This document shows, piece by piece, positions 12,601-22,745 of a stretch of 64,000 nucleotides of DNA. The stretch covers positions 66,829,548 through 66,893,547 of the forward strand of contig NC_087064.1 in assembly GCF_963678635.1 (NCBI RefSeq), in the 5' to 3' direction. The stretch is from Symsagittifera roscoffensis. Its lineage: Eukaryota; Xenacoelomorpha; Acoela; Convolutidae. A model generated the notes under the pieces. The model had not been told where the DNA came from, searched no databases, and worked only from the letters and a program-made list of their open reading frames with translations. The translations under genes and the position numbers were made by a program. Each line of letters opens with the position of its first letter. Positions within the stretch are counted from its first letter, which is position 1.

Positions 12601-15600
12601 GCAGGTTTCTATAGAAAAACCCATTTAGAATCAAATCCTGGGTATTTAATATGTTAAACACTATACTAGTCTGCCTGTAAAAGTGCAAGAAAGAAAATTT
12701 ATCTATCAATGCAGAGTTCTTAATATTTAGTATCATTATGAGACACAAATACATGAAACAATTGCGGTCGAACTAATAATTGTAAGTTATGATTTTAAGT
12801 CTAAACACTTCTCCCCACAACTTACAAAACATCTTACAAAGAGTTAAAAACATGTACATAAAATGTTTTATTGCTTGTAAGCATTGAGCATTTTGTTCAT
12901 TTTTATCTCAATATCGCAATTTCCAGAAGCTTTTTTTTTCCAGCAAAACTCAACAAAATTATAAATTTTCTACGAAAAAATTCTTGCATAAGGCAATTTA
13001 TTTTGTTAGACAAAGGTTTGTATATTTGTGCAATTTAAAATGTTTTTAAATACATATTATTGTATTTAATTTAAACATTTACCCAGATTTTTTATCTAGT
13101 TTTTCTATTACAAAAATTTAAATTCAAATAAAATTTAAAATTCAAATTTGTTTTTATTCAAAAGACATTGCCTGTCCCCGTAAGCAGCATGCCATAGATG
13201 CGTTCTATAAGGATTTGCGGCTGGTAAGTAGACAACTACGTATTCATACTCGCCGATAACTGCGTGTTCATACGGCGTCAGTATGTAAACAAATTCTATA
13301 TTAACCTATCAGAATTCCCGTACCCAACGGAAGCTGTTTTTCTTTATAAAAATTTTATGTAGATTATCTGGCCTAGTTTTTTCGTATTTTCCGTGCAAAA
13401 GTTATCTATTTCTTTTCTAGTATATAAATAAAAAGTTTCTGAAAAGAAATAACCAGAAATCAGTTCACTGCTCAACCGCAACGAGATAAACATGTTTCGA
13501 GTATACAAAAAAACAGTATCAATACAATGAAAGGTTACATAGCAGTATTTAGACGACCGCGTATTCAGACTCGTCAGTATTTAGACAAAAATTGAATTAA
13601 CCAATCAGAACAGAGAAAGCAAAAACAAAAATTACTCAAGAACAATGAAATATTATTGGACAAAACTTAAAACCATATTTTAGGCAGAGTAAACTTAAGC
13701 CGACAGAAAGTTAATAGTTTGAGAAAATTCTTAGTTTTTCAAAAGTTTTGACCAATGACTGCAACTCCCTCCCCAGACATTTTCGATGACAAGTGACCCC
13801 CCAGATAAGAACTTTTCAGGCGAATTATTTTTTCGTCCAGTAACTGATACCTTCGTCGTTTTTTCGGGGCTCGTTTGCCACGCGAAATTCTTAGTAATTT
13901 CGTGCGAGACTCGATTTCTTGGGCACTTAATTTTTTCAGCAAATTCCAAAAATTTGGCCGAACGACCCCAATTTCTTTGTTCCATCTCATATTCCAATTT
14001 TTGCATTTGTTGGTAGTTCTCAGGGTAACGTCCCTGTCAGAAACATTCCACATAACAAGGGGGGCGTAAACACTTATCCAAAATTCAGTAATGTTCTGAA
14101 AAAATTTTTTCAACATTTTGGCGTCGAGAAAAAAATTCCGATATTTCCGACTGATAGTTTTGGAAACATACAATCAACTCATCAACGGGTAAAAAAGGCA
14201 AGCTGAATAGTCTACAAGCTGTCAAGTGCAGGGTCGGATCATTTTTATATTCTCTCGAAAGTCCGAGTTCCTGAAATTTTTGGAAAATACACTGGGTATA
14301 GTGAAACCAACATCCGAGATGGCTAGTGACGTATAACCTTTTTTTGACTGCCGTCAAGATCCCGGTTTCGAAATCAGTCAAACAAATTTCGGGCATTAAC
14401 GGCCAATTACAAAAAAAATGGCATTTTTGGGTCAAAATCTCGAAAAACTGAGATTTGTTTCCTCAAAACTTTTTTGTTTGGAGGCAAAATTTTTTCGCGG
14501 GTTCGGCTCATTGCTCTTTGTACTTGGCTGAACGCTGGCCGTAGATTTTTTTCATCTGTTTCCTGCTCTTGGTTTTCGTAATTTGTTTTCAGGGGGACAA
14601 CTGGGTTTTTTTTTCAATCTTTTTGGTGATATTCTCCTTAAATTTTTGCAACGACACGCGATCTTCTGGGGGCAAGGGGGAGGGGTGAGTTGCAGGTTTA
14701 TTAATAATTTTGTTGTTTGAAATTTCGAGAGCTAATCGGGACGGGCAACTATCGATAACGCATTTATAGTATTGAATGTTTCTCTTTTTCGGTTTTTTTT
14801 TATATAAATAACCATCAAAAAGTAAGTTTTCCCCTCAAACGGGGCTTTAACGAAAGAAAATTCCTTTATTTTACGATTATTTCTTGCCAACTTTCGGCCA
14901 ATTGAGATAGTAATTCGTTAGTTTTCAAATTCTTGTTTAATTTGGCGTTCAGATTTTGATTCGTTTCGAACAATCAGAATTGAGTTTTTACTTTGTCTAA
15001 ATACTGACGAGTATCAATACGCGGTTGTCTAAATACAGGCTGCACTCCGCAATGAAAGAATCACAATACAATAAAATGCAACACAATACGATATACAATG
15101 CAATGGAAAACGATAAAAGTTGACCTAATACAAGGACTGTTGACTAGTGGAGAGAGCAAGGAGAAATCCTGGGGTTCGAGTTGCACCAGGACACTTTTTT
15201 CTAACCAGAAATAGCATAGATTAAGCTAATTTCTGATCAGGATTAGGATGAGAATTAAAGAATTTCAAGAAAATCCATGTAATATTCAAACATTTCAAAA
15301 AGAATTTCTGGAACGAAAATAGATGAGATACAACATATTTCAGGTCAGAAAAAAGGAATTTTTGCGGTACGGGTTGAGGTAAGAGATCAAATTTAGGGGA
15401 AAAAAACAATTTTTAAATAATTATTTTGTACATTTGCTTTGTGGTCTCAATTCTGATTGGTAATTTTATTTTAATCTGCTTAATGATGAGTATGAATACG
15501 CAGTTGTCTACTCTACTCCTACGAAACCGTCTTATAAGTACCTGTATGACGGGATCCTGTATGATTTTATCACACCATTCTTTGTGGTTCTCAATTGACA

Positions 15601-17550
15601 AAATTCGTTTGGCATACTTCAGTGACACAAAAGTGCTTCCTCCGCTCCCCCATTCCACGTAAGACATACAATTTGTTGACTCCGTTTTTTGCAATAAATA
15701 CCGGTGAAACACTGATAAAGGATCTCGTTAATTTACCTTTCCCGCACCTCCTTTGATGGTACCTAGTAAAAAAAAATTCCATTCTATTACACATGCTAAT
15801 TCTCAGGAACGTCACAAAACTTGCATTAAAACTTTATTTTAAAAAAGTGATTAATTCAAAACATCATCTTAGGCCTTTGAGTTTTATAAGTTTTAGCAGA
15901 CTACTAAATTGTATCGCAGTGAACTCTATTCTTAGTTACTATTCTAAGTAGCAGATCAGTTTAGAGGGTTAGAACAAAAATGAGGACGAGATTGAACGGA
16001 AGGAAAACTGGGTAGTTTTTGAGCTCCCACTTAAAATCAGTTTTGACTATTGGAGCAATTTCAGGCAGTTATCCAACCACGGGGGCAAATTGTGTGAAAA
16101 CAGTCGTTTTGTGAAAGCTTTAACCAATAAGATAATTTATAAAAAGCTAGTTTTTCAATTGCATTCCTTACACTGCTGTTGCATGCAGTGAAAAATTTGA
16201 ATAAATATTGGCGGCGGCCAACATGCTAAATTTGGTACGAAACGCTCCTTTTTAAAAAAGATTGAAAAAACTGAAAATAAGCTTCTAATTCATTTTGAAC
16301 CTAAAACAATTCCCATTAGGAATAACAAGAGTGCTCGTATATCAGGCAAAGCCGTGAATATTCCGACTGTACCTCACTTCATAGCGAATAGTTTTTTGAA
16401 AAAGAAAACATTGAAAACCTAAAGTATTCTTCAAAAGTCGGAACAATAACTCAACGGATAAGCATATGCGGATTTTGTTCCGACAATTGATACGAAAGTA
16501 ACGGACTACTTGTGCTCGGGGTGGGTTTTTTTTTCTTCAGAAAAATTTCGACTTTTCAACTAGCCATTTTTGACGGTTTTTTTATACCATTCAAAAAGTA
16601 TCATTGTCTTGAGCCTATTTTTGAAAAGATATTTTACCTGTGATCATTTTTTGTAAACTTATGGGGGTTTAAAGATAGCCTTTTTGGCCAATTTGGGACA
16701 ATTAACGCGCGATATAATTCGCGCCATTAACGCGTAAGCGGAGATTTAATTCGTCTTAGAAATCGTTCCAAATTGAGAGAAAGAAGTTAAGTTGCCATAG
16801 TTGATTTGTTACAAGTAGCAAAATCTTTTTTTTTTGTACTTTATATGGCGTGTGGGGTGATGATTTTCATAAAAACCTCAATTTTTAGAAAAAAAAAATC
16901 ATTTTTTATTACATTCAATTTTTTAAATATTTTTACTGCTCCATAAACCTTAAAAGGAAGTCGGAACACTCAAGGCTTCGCCCTGATACGAGCAGTCTTG
17001 TTATACTTTGTAACAAACTCCGGGTCTTTTCTGTAATACGGCTCAAAACTGATAATTTTCGTATATTTAAAAATGGCTCAAAATGCTGTATTTCAATAAA
17101 AAGAGATTCTTAATCAACAAAATGAGGGAACGGAAGAGAAATGTTAAGCAAGATCCCTTTTTTGTCATCATCATTCATTACGGGTTCGTTTCTTGTGAAA
17201 CTCTTCATAATGTCCGGACAATCACTTTGCTTGACATTGCCTATGCGTTCAATGACTGGCTTGTCCGTAATTTCCAGTTTTTCACTGACAGGTCTCTTGA
17301 TCAGCTCATGCAATGGTGCACATTCTTCAATTTTGGATCCAGAAGAACTACCCTTGAGCATGAAGGGTTTAAAAATAAAAGCCGAGAGATTTCCATGAAG
17401 TTCTGGAAGTCCAACTCGTGAATAATCGGAAAAGAAGAAACAAAAACAAGCCAAGAGAACAAGAATGAACAGAGTTGCCCTCATATTTATGCACCATTTC
17501 AACAAAATACGATAAGTTGTACCATGATTAGAACTAAAGCTAACGGCCAT
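3208..17550 (-). CDS. Putative type II membrane methyltransferase-like protein (three-exon model)
   Basis: Exons 17226-17550, 15542-15711 and 3208-3603 (minus strand) join in phase to 296 codons plus stop. The N-terminus has a short cytoplasmic stretch, then a hydrophobic membrane anchor at about residues 24-42, beginning MRATLFILVLLACF. A charged stem follows. The C-terminal half reads as a nucleotide- or SAM-binding fold: YVEWGSGGSTF resembles glycine-rich motif I, IENHKEW is the usual acid at the end of the next strand, and FVFVDGRFRVATALKSI and VLLIHDY are later core strands. This pattern is shared by uncharacterised eukaryotic methyltransferase-like proteins. Substrate and activity are unknown. 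A Golgi or ER lumenal location is inferred from the signal-anchor. The exon 1 donor is the least certain junction, and a further small exon between 15.7 and 17.2 kb cannot be excluded. Intron 2 is about 12 kb and full of transposons. Confidence 0.75.
4373..4567 (+). repeat. 5' LTR of the gypsy retrotransposon
   Basis: About 195 bp matching 10570-10762. It begins TGTGGTGAATTGCAG and ends GTAGAATTAGCTGTAACA. The two LTRs are clearly diverged, so the insertion is old. I could not find a convincing target-site duplication or a standard tRNA primer site after it. Confidence 0.7.
4585..4884 (+). pseudogene. gypsy gag fragment
   Basis: Starts at an ATG (ATGGCG) 18 bp after the 5' LTR and encodes about 100 residues, ending in a charged arginine-rich tail (RNLRERKRIDDEE) before a stop. 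It has no diagnostic domain. The assignment rests on position directly after the LTR and upstream of the zinc-knuckle and protease remnants. Confidence 0.55.
5430..6130 (+). pseudogene. gypsy zinc-knuckle and protease remnant
   Basis: TCLKCGGTFSKATWRC near 5440 looks like a decayed CCHC knuckle. From about 5760 the translation includes NKKVDSACPVSFL, YLKIYRVDQSTKDLYCG and FFVTEGHEK, the usual order around and beyond the gypsy protease active site. The glycine of the catalytic triad is replaced by alanine and a stop follows, so this is a broken gene. Confidence 0.6.
6240..7500 (+). pseudogene. gypsy reverse transcriptase and RNase H remnant
   Basis: Translated pieces in shifting frames include FYVDDILVASK (catalytic YVDD), FGSTNQFIKLVPNLASL, PLLNKKPIFQWNEEH and, in RNase H, VETDAFHNGLGASLEQI and FASKFLNPHESKISKKGM. 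Several stops and frameshifts interrupt it. After RNase H, an H-P-G-like segment (TRQGKDIGCTDFDSKNP) marks the gypsy linker to integrase. Confidence 0.8.
8150..9050 (+). pseudogene. gypsy integrase remnant
   Basis: The translation around 8320-8460 reads TEELNLNFAGPFDSSWGK then YIDRFSKF and SAKITSS, the integrase catalytic-core signature of Ty3/gypsy elements. Frame changes and stops break it. Downstream to about 10500 the frame is open only in short stretches and I assign no function. Confidence 0.7.
10570..10762 (+). repeat. 3' LTR of the gypsy retrotransposon
   Basis: Begins TGTGAAAAACAG right after a purine-rich tract and ends GTAGAATTAGCTGTAACA. It shares ATAACTGG and the CTCATTCTMTCC..GGAGAGAA block with the 5' LTR. 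Confidence 0.7.
11333..11801 (+). mobile_element. Helentron-like short element, copy 1
   Basis: Non-autonomous element opening TGTTCTGACTTTCGATACG and ending GCCCTGATACGAGCAGTCTTGT. Near its 3' end a block related to the inverse of the 5' terminus is followed by a GGGCCTCGCCC hairpin. It has no coding capacity. It lies in intron 2 of the methyltransferase-like gene. Confidence 0.85.
11870..11914 (+). mobile_element. Helentron-like element, 3'-end remnant
   Basis: The stretch GCGCCCTGGTGCGAGCAGTT is a diverged copy of the family's 3' terminus. It sits directly before the 5' end of the next copy, so two copies were once head to tail or one inserted beside the other. Confidence 0.55.
11916..12275 (+). 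mobile_element. Helentron-like short element, copy 2
   Basis: Same family as copy 1, starting TGTTCCGACTTTCGATACG and ending CTGATACGAGCAGTTTTGT. At 360 bp it is shorter than copies of 520-580 bp because of an internal deletion after the ATTAACGCGCGATATA segment. Confidence 0.85.
13543..15045 (-). mobile_element. MULE DNA transposon with transposase remnant
   Basis: Terminal inverted repeats match over about 45 bp: GTATTTAGACGACCGCGTATT on the left and GTATTTAGACAACCGCGTATT read inward from the right, each followed by ACTCGTCAGTATTTAGAC. Between them a minus-strand transposase of the Mutator-like (MULE) family is broken by frameshifts. The central part is under 1.5 kb, so the element is deleted or incomplete. 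Confidence 0.8.
13739..14580 (-). pseudogene. MULE transposase fragment
   Basis: Reading the minus strand from about 14580: an upstream arginine/lysine-rich piece with MSRTREKILPPNKK, then the MULE core with ICLTDFETGILTAVKKR (acidic strand) and LGCWFHYTQCIFQKFQELGL (the CxxH-type helix). After a frameshift comes LVMWNVSDRD, matching the conserved 'WNV' region, then RPNFWNLLKKL. This order is characteristic of MULE transposases. No intact frame spans it, and the usual N-terminal FLYWCH-type zinc finger was not found. Confidence 0.8.
15542..15711 (-). CDS. Methyltransferase-like gene, exon 2
   Basis: Minus-strand acceptor TTTATCAG and donor CAG|GTACTT. The exon starts with the last two bases of a codon and ends in phase 0. 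It encodes FHRYLLQKT, then the glycine-rich YVEWGSGGSTF and ILSIENHKEWCDKI, the probable cofactor-binding strand-loop-helix and the acidic end of the second strand. Confidence 0.85.
16325..16446 (-). mobile_element. Helentron-like element, 122-bp miniature copy
   Basis: The left end is the reverse complement of the family 3' terminus (ACAAGAGTGCTCGTATATCA) and the right end is the reverse complement of the 5' terminus (AAAGTCGGAACAA). Only about 70 bp separates them, so nearly the whole interior is gone. It lies 30 bp from a full copy in the opposite orientation. Confidence 0.65.
16476..17001 (+). mobile_element. Helentron-like short element, copy 3
   Basis: A 526-bp copy in intron 1 of the methyltransferase-like gene. 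It runs from TGTTCCGACAATTGATACG to GATACGAGCAGTCTTGT, with the internal TTAACGCGCGATATAATTCG palindrome-rich block and the subterminal AGTCGGAACA and GGCTTCGCC hairpin. Confidence 0.88.
17226..17550 (-). CDS. Methyltransferase-like gene, first coding exon
   Basis: The ATG at 17550 opens a frame encoding a 22-residue N-terminus, a hydrophobic anchor starting at a second methionine (MRATLFILVLLACFCFFF) and a polar stem with scattered cysteines. A start at the second methionine is possible. The donor AAA|GTGATT at 17225 is chosen because it alone gives the phase needed to join exon 2, forming the codon ATG across the junction. The frame stays open to 17110, so a downstream donor feeding an unseen exon is the alternative. 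Confidence 0.65.
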
Positions 17551-17631
17551 TTTAAAAACAAATTCGATAAAAATTGTTAAGGTGGCTGGAATATAGTAAT
17601 CACAGGTTCAAAGTTGAGCACAAACCAATAG

Positions 17632-17718
17632 AATAGTTGAGAGCAAAACAATACAAACAAAACCCTAGTTTTACTACAATAGTTGAGAGCAAAACAATAC
17701 AAACAAACTCTAATTTTG
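17632..17718. repeat. Tandem duplication, about 48-bp unit
   Basis: AATAGTTGAGAGCAAAACAA plus flanking sequence occurs twice in direct succession, about 80 bp upstream of the start codon at 17550 (minus strand), so it is in the likely promoter or 5' UTR area. Confidence 0.85.
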
Positions 17719-18325
17719 TTCACAGTAATTTAATTTAAAAACAGGTTTTACCATCTGCGAAATTAAAGCTCAGAAGTTTTAAAACCAAATACGATAAACG
17801 CGTTAATTTGGTAAGAATAAAACTCCTTAGAAGTTGATACAAGCCTTATTTAAACTGAGTATAGCACACATAACCTTATTTAAAAATAGTATAGCACACA
17901 TCTTTGACTAGTTTAATATCGTCGTTTTTGTAACAGAAACCAAGAAGTTTCTGCTATCTTAGTGTAATTTAATATTGTCATCATAAAATATTGCAGAAGT
18001 TATTATCGACAGCAGTTTCTGAAGAATAATCAAAAATTTCACATGTTTTCGCTTTTTTCTGAAAAAAAAATCAATTTATAGCGTCACTTATGACCAACTT
18101 TAACAACAGCGTCACTCAGTCGTTAAACGTTTTTGCAAACCGCAGATTGCCGTCAATTTAGATTAATATTACCGCATCAAAACGCTACAGTTGCGGCACA
18201 TAGAAACTAAAACCTTTCGTCTTCAGTCGACAAAATGAACCACAATTTTCCGCGCTAATTGGTCGATTGCTCAAAGCCATTTTTAATCCCTATTTTAATT
18301 ATAGGACTAAAATATACAATATAAA

Positions 18326-18700
18326 CAGGGGCAGATATAGCGAGGGGGGACGCCTTCCTCATCGGGGATTCGACCCCCTGCCGACCCAAAGTGTCCCTCT
18401 TTGTTGCCTAAAATTTTTCTAACGGCGCCTTTGGCGCCAATATATACTAATGTTGGGGAGGAGTTTCGCCGAAAAAACGCGTTTTTCTTGCCAAAATGTT
18501 CCAAAAAGTTATTAAAATTGCCTTTTTTGGCCTGTTTTTCAAAACATTGCCTCCGGCGCCGAAATTTTGGCCAAAACAGCGTCTTTTTACTGCTTTGGGA
18601 GACATCGGAAAATCAATTTAGTCGACCTATAAAAAAGTTGACAAAAAAATTTTTTTTTTTAAATCCTCAACTCCTCTAGAAAATTTTAGATCCGCTCCTG
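18326..18700. mobile_element. hAT-type MITE, 375 bp
   Basis: Starts CAGGGGCAGATATAGCG and ends TTTTAGATCCGCTCCTG, an inverted pair. Flanking octamers AATATAAA and AATATAGA match at 7 of 8 positions, consistent with the 8-bp target duplication of hAT transposons. The interior carries the family's GGCGCCTTTGGCGCC palindrome and GGGATTCGACCCCCTG hairpin. It is non-coding. Confidence 0.8.
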
Positions 18701-20204
18701 AATATAGACATAAGATTAGTGGAAATTATTAGATATGTTCTAGCTGGGTTGAAAATGTATAAAAGAACTTTTTCTATGTTTTTTATAATCGTCAATAAAT
18801 TTCAACCGAAGTTAGAGGTGTTAAAACCATCCTAACATCTTAGCTTTGACAATTCACAAAAATAATTCAACTTAATTGGAAGTGAAATGTTAAATAATCG
18901 AACTTTTAGCAAAGTTGACCAAACCATGATTCCATTATTCTATAAAACAAAACCATGATTCTATATATATTTCAAAAAGTATTATCGAGTTTGTATGAAC
19001 TTCGTCGGGCTGCAATTGTTCCACAATTTTTTTATATAAGCCAAACTGGGAAAATATTTAAAAGAAACAAATAACGATTTTTTTGTCGATTGTTGCACAA
19101 GTTGATTTTGTTGAAACAATAAAATACTACAGCAGATAAAAAAATTATAAAAGATTTATTTTGAAGGAAGAGCTATTAGATCGCCAAACAATAGACTGTT
19201 TTTTAAAAAAGAAAGTAGGCGCAGTTATCATTAGATACTCCTCTCTGTTTAAAACTGTTTTTGTTAAAATTGTGTCAAAAACTTTAAAAAACAATCAGTT
19301 GACAAAGAATCATATATTTCTTTATTTTCTAAAAACAAATATCTATATATACTTTTAGTACTTAAATGCAAATTGTGCCAACTTCACGCAAATAAATGAA
19401 TATACTGCATAAATGTTGCCAAAATTATGCAAGTTGTCCGTAGTTTTCCTGTGTATATTGGACTAAAGGACATTTCTTGCAAGGCTATGGATCCTTATAG
19501 TTTTGTAGAAATTTAACATTTTGATCGTTCTTCCTTTTATTTCTTCTATTTCAAAGTTGAACCCTAGAAAAGTTGTTTTCTTACAGGATTCAACCACAGG
19601 TTTTGAAGTTTCCCATTATCTCCACAATAAAACAATTTGAAATTTAATGCAAGACTTCTGTGATATTTCTATGATGATGAAAATTGCATGATCGGCTAAT
19701 TTCACTAAAAAAAGGTTCACTATTGGCTCACTACTTTTAAAGATTTTCTTGTATGATACTTTGTCTGTTTGTATGATTTTCATAAGTATGGGATTTTTTG
19801 TAATCAACAATTTTAGTCAAACCCGTTTGAAGTTACTTTAGCTCTCAAATAGTGCGTCCCGAGTCAAGTTACTCAATTTTTTATCCAATTTTCAAAGTTG
19901 GAAATGTGCAAGATTGTGGCCCGAAACTCAAATCGAGCAAATTCGAATCATAAGTCAAGCACTGCCTAGCTTTTCATTAAAAAACATCGAAAAATTTTTT
20001 TCTTAAAACTGATCAAAAAGTTCTGTGAAAAAAAAACTCAGTAATTAATCAGCATTAGATATGTGGGAGTAGTCGCTTACCGCAATACATACTTTAAGGA
20101 TTTCTTTTGAATTTTGAGATAAAAACTTCTTGCTCAAGAAAACTTAAATTTGAGCTAAGTATCTTCAAATTTTTTTTTGTTCTGTTTTTCAAAAAAAATT
20201 GAAC

Positions 20205-20665
20205 AATTAAGCTTGGGGTTGTTTATTTATTCAGTTAGTTTTCGACAATCGAATTATAGTATTTGACAAATCATTTTTACAGCCCATTAGAGATATTGAC
20301 TCCTTAAAATAAAAAATAAAAAAAATAGTTTACCTCCAATTATTTTTGCAAAAAGCTGGTAGTTTGAAAATTGCCAAAAATTGCAAAACTATGCGCGTTT
20401 GGAAGATTTTATTCCTAATGCAGAAAGTATAAGACAAACTATTTATGCGGATAAATTATTCCGCACAACAGAGGCGTTCAACTAAATTGAGGCTAGCTAA
20501 TCGGTCGCATTATTTTCACACGAATCAAAGTCTTACACTTGATTTTTGGTTTTGTCCAAAATTTATATATTTTTACAAAAATATATTTTCCCAAAAACTA
20601 TTCGATATGGATAAAGAGGCAGTCGAAACATTCAGGGCTTTGCCCCGATATACGAGCAGCTTTGT
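20205..20665 (+). mobile_element. Helentron-like element, diverged subfamily copy
   Basis: The 3' end reads CAGTCGAAACATTCAGGGCTTTGCCCCGATATACGAGCAG, with the hairpin preserved. The interior shares TTGAGGCTAGCTAATCGGTCG and TATTGACTCC with the copy at 60128-60594, defining a second subfamily. Confidence 0.65.
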
Positions 20666-20869
20666 TTTGACAGTAAAATTTACATTTAAACAGTGGAACA
20701 GCAAGCAAGTTTTGGATACCTTGGCAGGTAGCACCTTACTCTGATACATTATTTGACTCTGATCTTTGTTTTTTCACCAGATTTTGTAAAATTCGCTAAC
20801 AAAAAGAAGAGACAAGTTTTCCGATACACGTGGGTTCAATTGTTCGACAACAATATAGACTGGAAAATG

Positions 20870-21660
20870 GAGAATGTTAGCTGAGTCGCAGAAAAAATTG
20901 ATGTCTCGATCAACACGGACATATTTTGTCTGTTCGAGAAAAGTGAGACATTCAAGACATATCAAACTTTGGCCGAGCACGACAAAAAACTTTGAGCTGA
21001 ATTGCAAAAACGCACGGACAGTTTTTTGTCGAAAAAATCGAGACACTAGACATAATTTATTCTGGTCGAGCCGGTCGAAAAAATATCCGAAATCTCTTGC
21101 GCAAATCTAGCGCAAATTTTGGTCGAAAGAGTCGAAACATGCCAATACTTGTACTTGAGAACCTACCTAAATTGTGTCCAGATAGCCGTCAAATATCAAT
21201 CATGGTCAATAAAGTCGACACATACCGATCATTGGGAGCGTGCCCAGATTTGGCAGATTTGGCTGAGCCAATCGAAACATATCGATTTTGGTCAAAAAAG
21301 TCGCAACATACCGGATACTTGAACACATACTCAACTTTTGTCCATATGGTCGATGCAGATCAAATTTGGTTCAGAAAGTCGAAAAATACGGATACTTGTA
21401 AATTTACCAAATTTTTGTCGAGATGTAGGAAGCAGAGTGATTTTGGTCGAGAAAAGTAGAACATAACCGATACTCGAGAACATAATCATTTTTGTCGAGA
21501 TGGTTGACGCATTTCAATTCTGGTCGAGGAAGTCGTAACGCAGATCAAATTTGGTCAAGAAAAGAGAAACAAAACCAATATTTGGGAACAAAGCCAATTT
21601 TCGTCGAGATGTTCGGAGCATATCAAATTTGATTTATAAAGCATAATCATAACCGATCAC
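20870..21660. repeat. Diverged minisatellite-like block
   Basis: Repeating, loosely spaced segments of the form TTTGGTCGAGAAAGTCGAAA followed by CATA(T/C)C and a GATACTTG-like word. Units are about 50-60 bp and differ at many positions. Several frames stay open through it as a by-product of the repeat. I see no domain and do not call it a gene. Confidence 0.6.
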
Positions 21661-22141
21661 CTGAACGCGAGATAGTGAAAAACCCACCCGATCGAATGCT
21701 TTCGAGTAGCGGAATGATAGGTTATGCTATGTTACTGAATTCACAAATGTAGTTTCAAAGCAGTCTTGAGGGCATTATGCAAACTTATAATGACTGTGAG
21801 AGTTCATCGAGAGCCCTAACGACTTAAGCTTCGGCGAAAAATTCGGACTTAGTTTTTTGAGGTGCATACTAAACCCAACTTATGATGAGCGTCGAATCAT
21901 TTCTTGGTGTGAAGTTTTTTAGGTTAATCTTATGACCACTTCATACAACGGTGTTATTACTAAAAAAGTAATATCCCCTTTTGTTTTATATTTTACCCCC
22001 CTCCCTGCCAGTTTGCCACAAGCGCCATTCGCCGCTCCCCCTCATGCTAGAACATGGGGGAATTTTTTATTGGTACACTTTGAGGGATGGGGGTTAATTA
22101 TTGACACCCACACCTCAGTTTACCCACCTCCTCCCCAGTTG

Positions 22142-22155
22142 ACCCCCCCCCCCCC
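22142..22155. repeat. C homopolymer in a GC-rich patch
   Basis: A run of about 14 C inside a short GC-rich patch (21990-22190) containing repeated TTGACACC/GTTGACCCC words. It may be part of a MITE related to the GTTAAC-ended family, but no clear ends were found. Confidence 0.5.
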
Positions 22156-22745
22156 ACCTGAGGGGGTGACGTTGACACATGGCGTTTAGTTAAAGACATG
22201 GCACACATTTTGCAAATTACAATTTTCCTGCAAAATTTGCAAAACTTCTGCAAAAATAATTGAATATAGTCCCAAAAACAATGGATTATAATCCATTAAA
22301 AGAATTATACTGCATTATTTTTTTTTTCAAAAATAATCGATTATAATGACAATATAATCAATTTTTTGGCCTGAATTTTACATTTTTAATCGATTATAAT
22401 GGATTATTTTAGTCTCGGGCTCGGTGCGAGTAGTTTTTAAATTTAGTTTTTGTTCAGTTTTGTTTTCAATGCTTTATAGTGAAGGACGACCGAATTCGGT
22501 GAAAATGTGCAATAATTAAAGAGGAGAACAAAAAAGCAAAATTTACAAGAAAATACAATTAAAGTTGACACCAGCTTTTCATCCAAATTTTTCTTATTTA
22601 GTCTGACCACCAAAGATAGCCCGACCATAATAAAAAAACTAAGATCTGAATCACCGCTAATGTGGTTTTAACTTGATTTAACAGTACGATTTTTTTTTTG
22701 TTCATTCTTACAAACTAAACACGCAGTCTACGCTGTATGTCCAGC

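Larger units (their letters stand above)
13218..15519. mobile_element. MULE-type element, possible outer nested element
   Basis: The left end reads AGTAGACAACTACGTATTCA and the right end is the inverse of AGTAGACAACTGCGTATTCA. Both adjoin a CCAATCAGAATT-type block, as at the 51.8-kb element. This suggests an outer element into which the transposase-bearing copy (13543-15045) inserted. Alternatively these are two solo ends. The right end lies about 20 bp from the splice donor of exon 2 of the methyltransferase-like gene. Confidence 0.5.

Noticed and set aside
15150-15200. tRNA-like stretch containing GGGGTTCGAGTTGCACC followed by a T run
   Set aside because: The T-arm-like part is present but no acceptor stem, D-arm or anticodon arm can be folded; at most a decayed tRNA-derived fragment.
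17110-17225. Continuation of the first methyltransferase-like exon to the stop at 17110
   Set aside because: A donor at 17225 gives the phase required by exon 2; the extra residues end without any methyltransferase motif. Kept as a less likely alternative.
18307-18679. Open frames on both strands near 18.3-18.7 kb
   Set aside because: They lie in a hAT-type MITE, and the same peptides recur from the copy at 62.5 kb; they are repeat sequence, not genes.
20874-21459. Overlapping open frames of about 70-120 codons
   Set aside because: They run through a diverged tandem repeat, which keeps frames open; no domain and no splice context.
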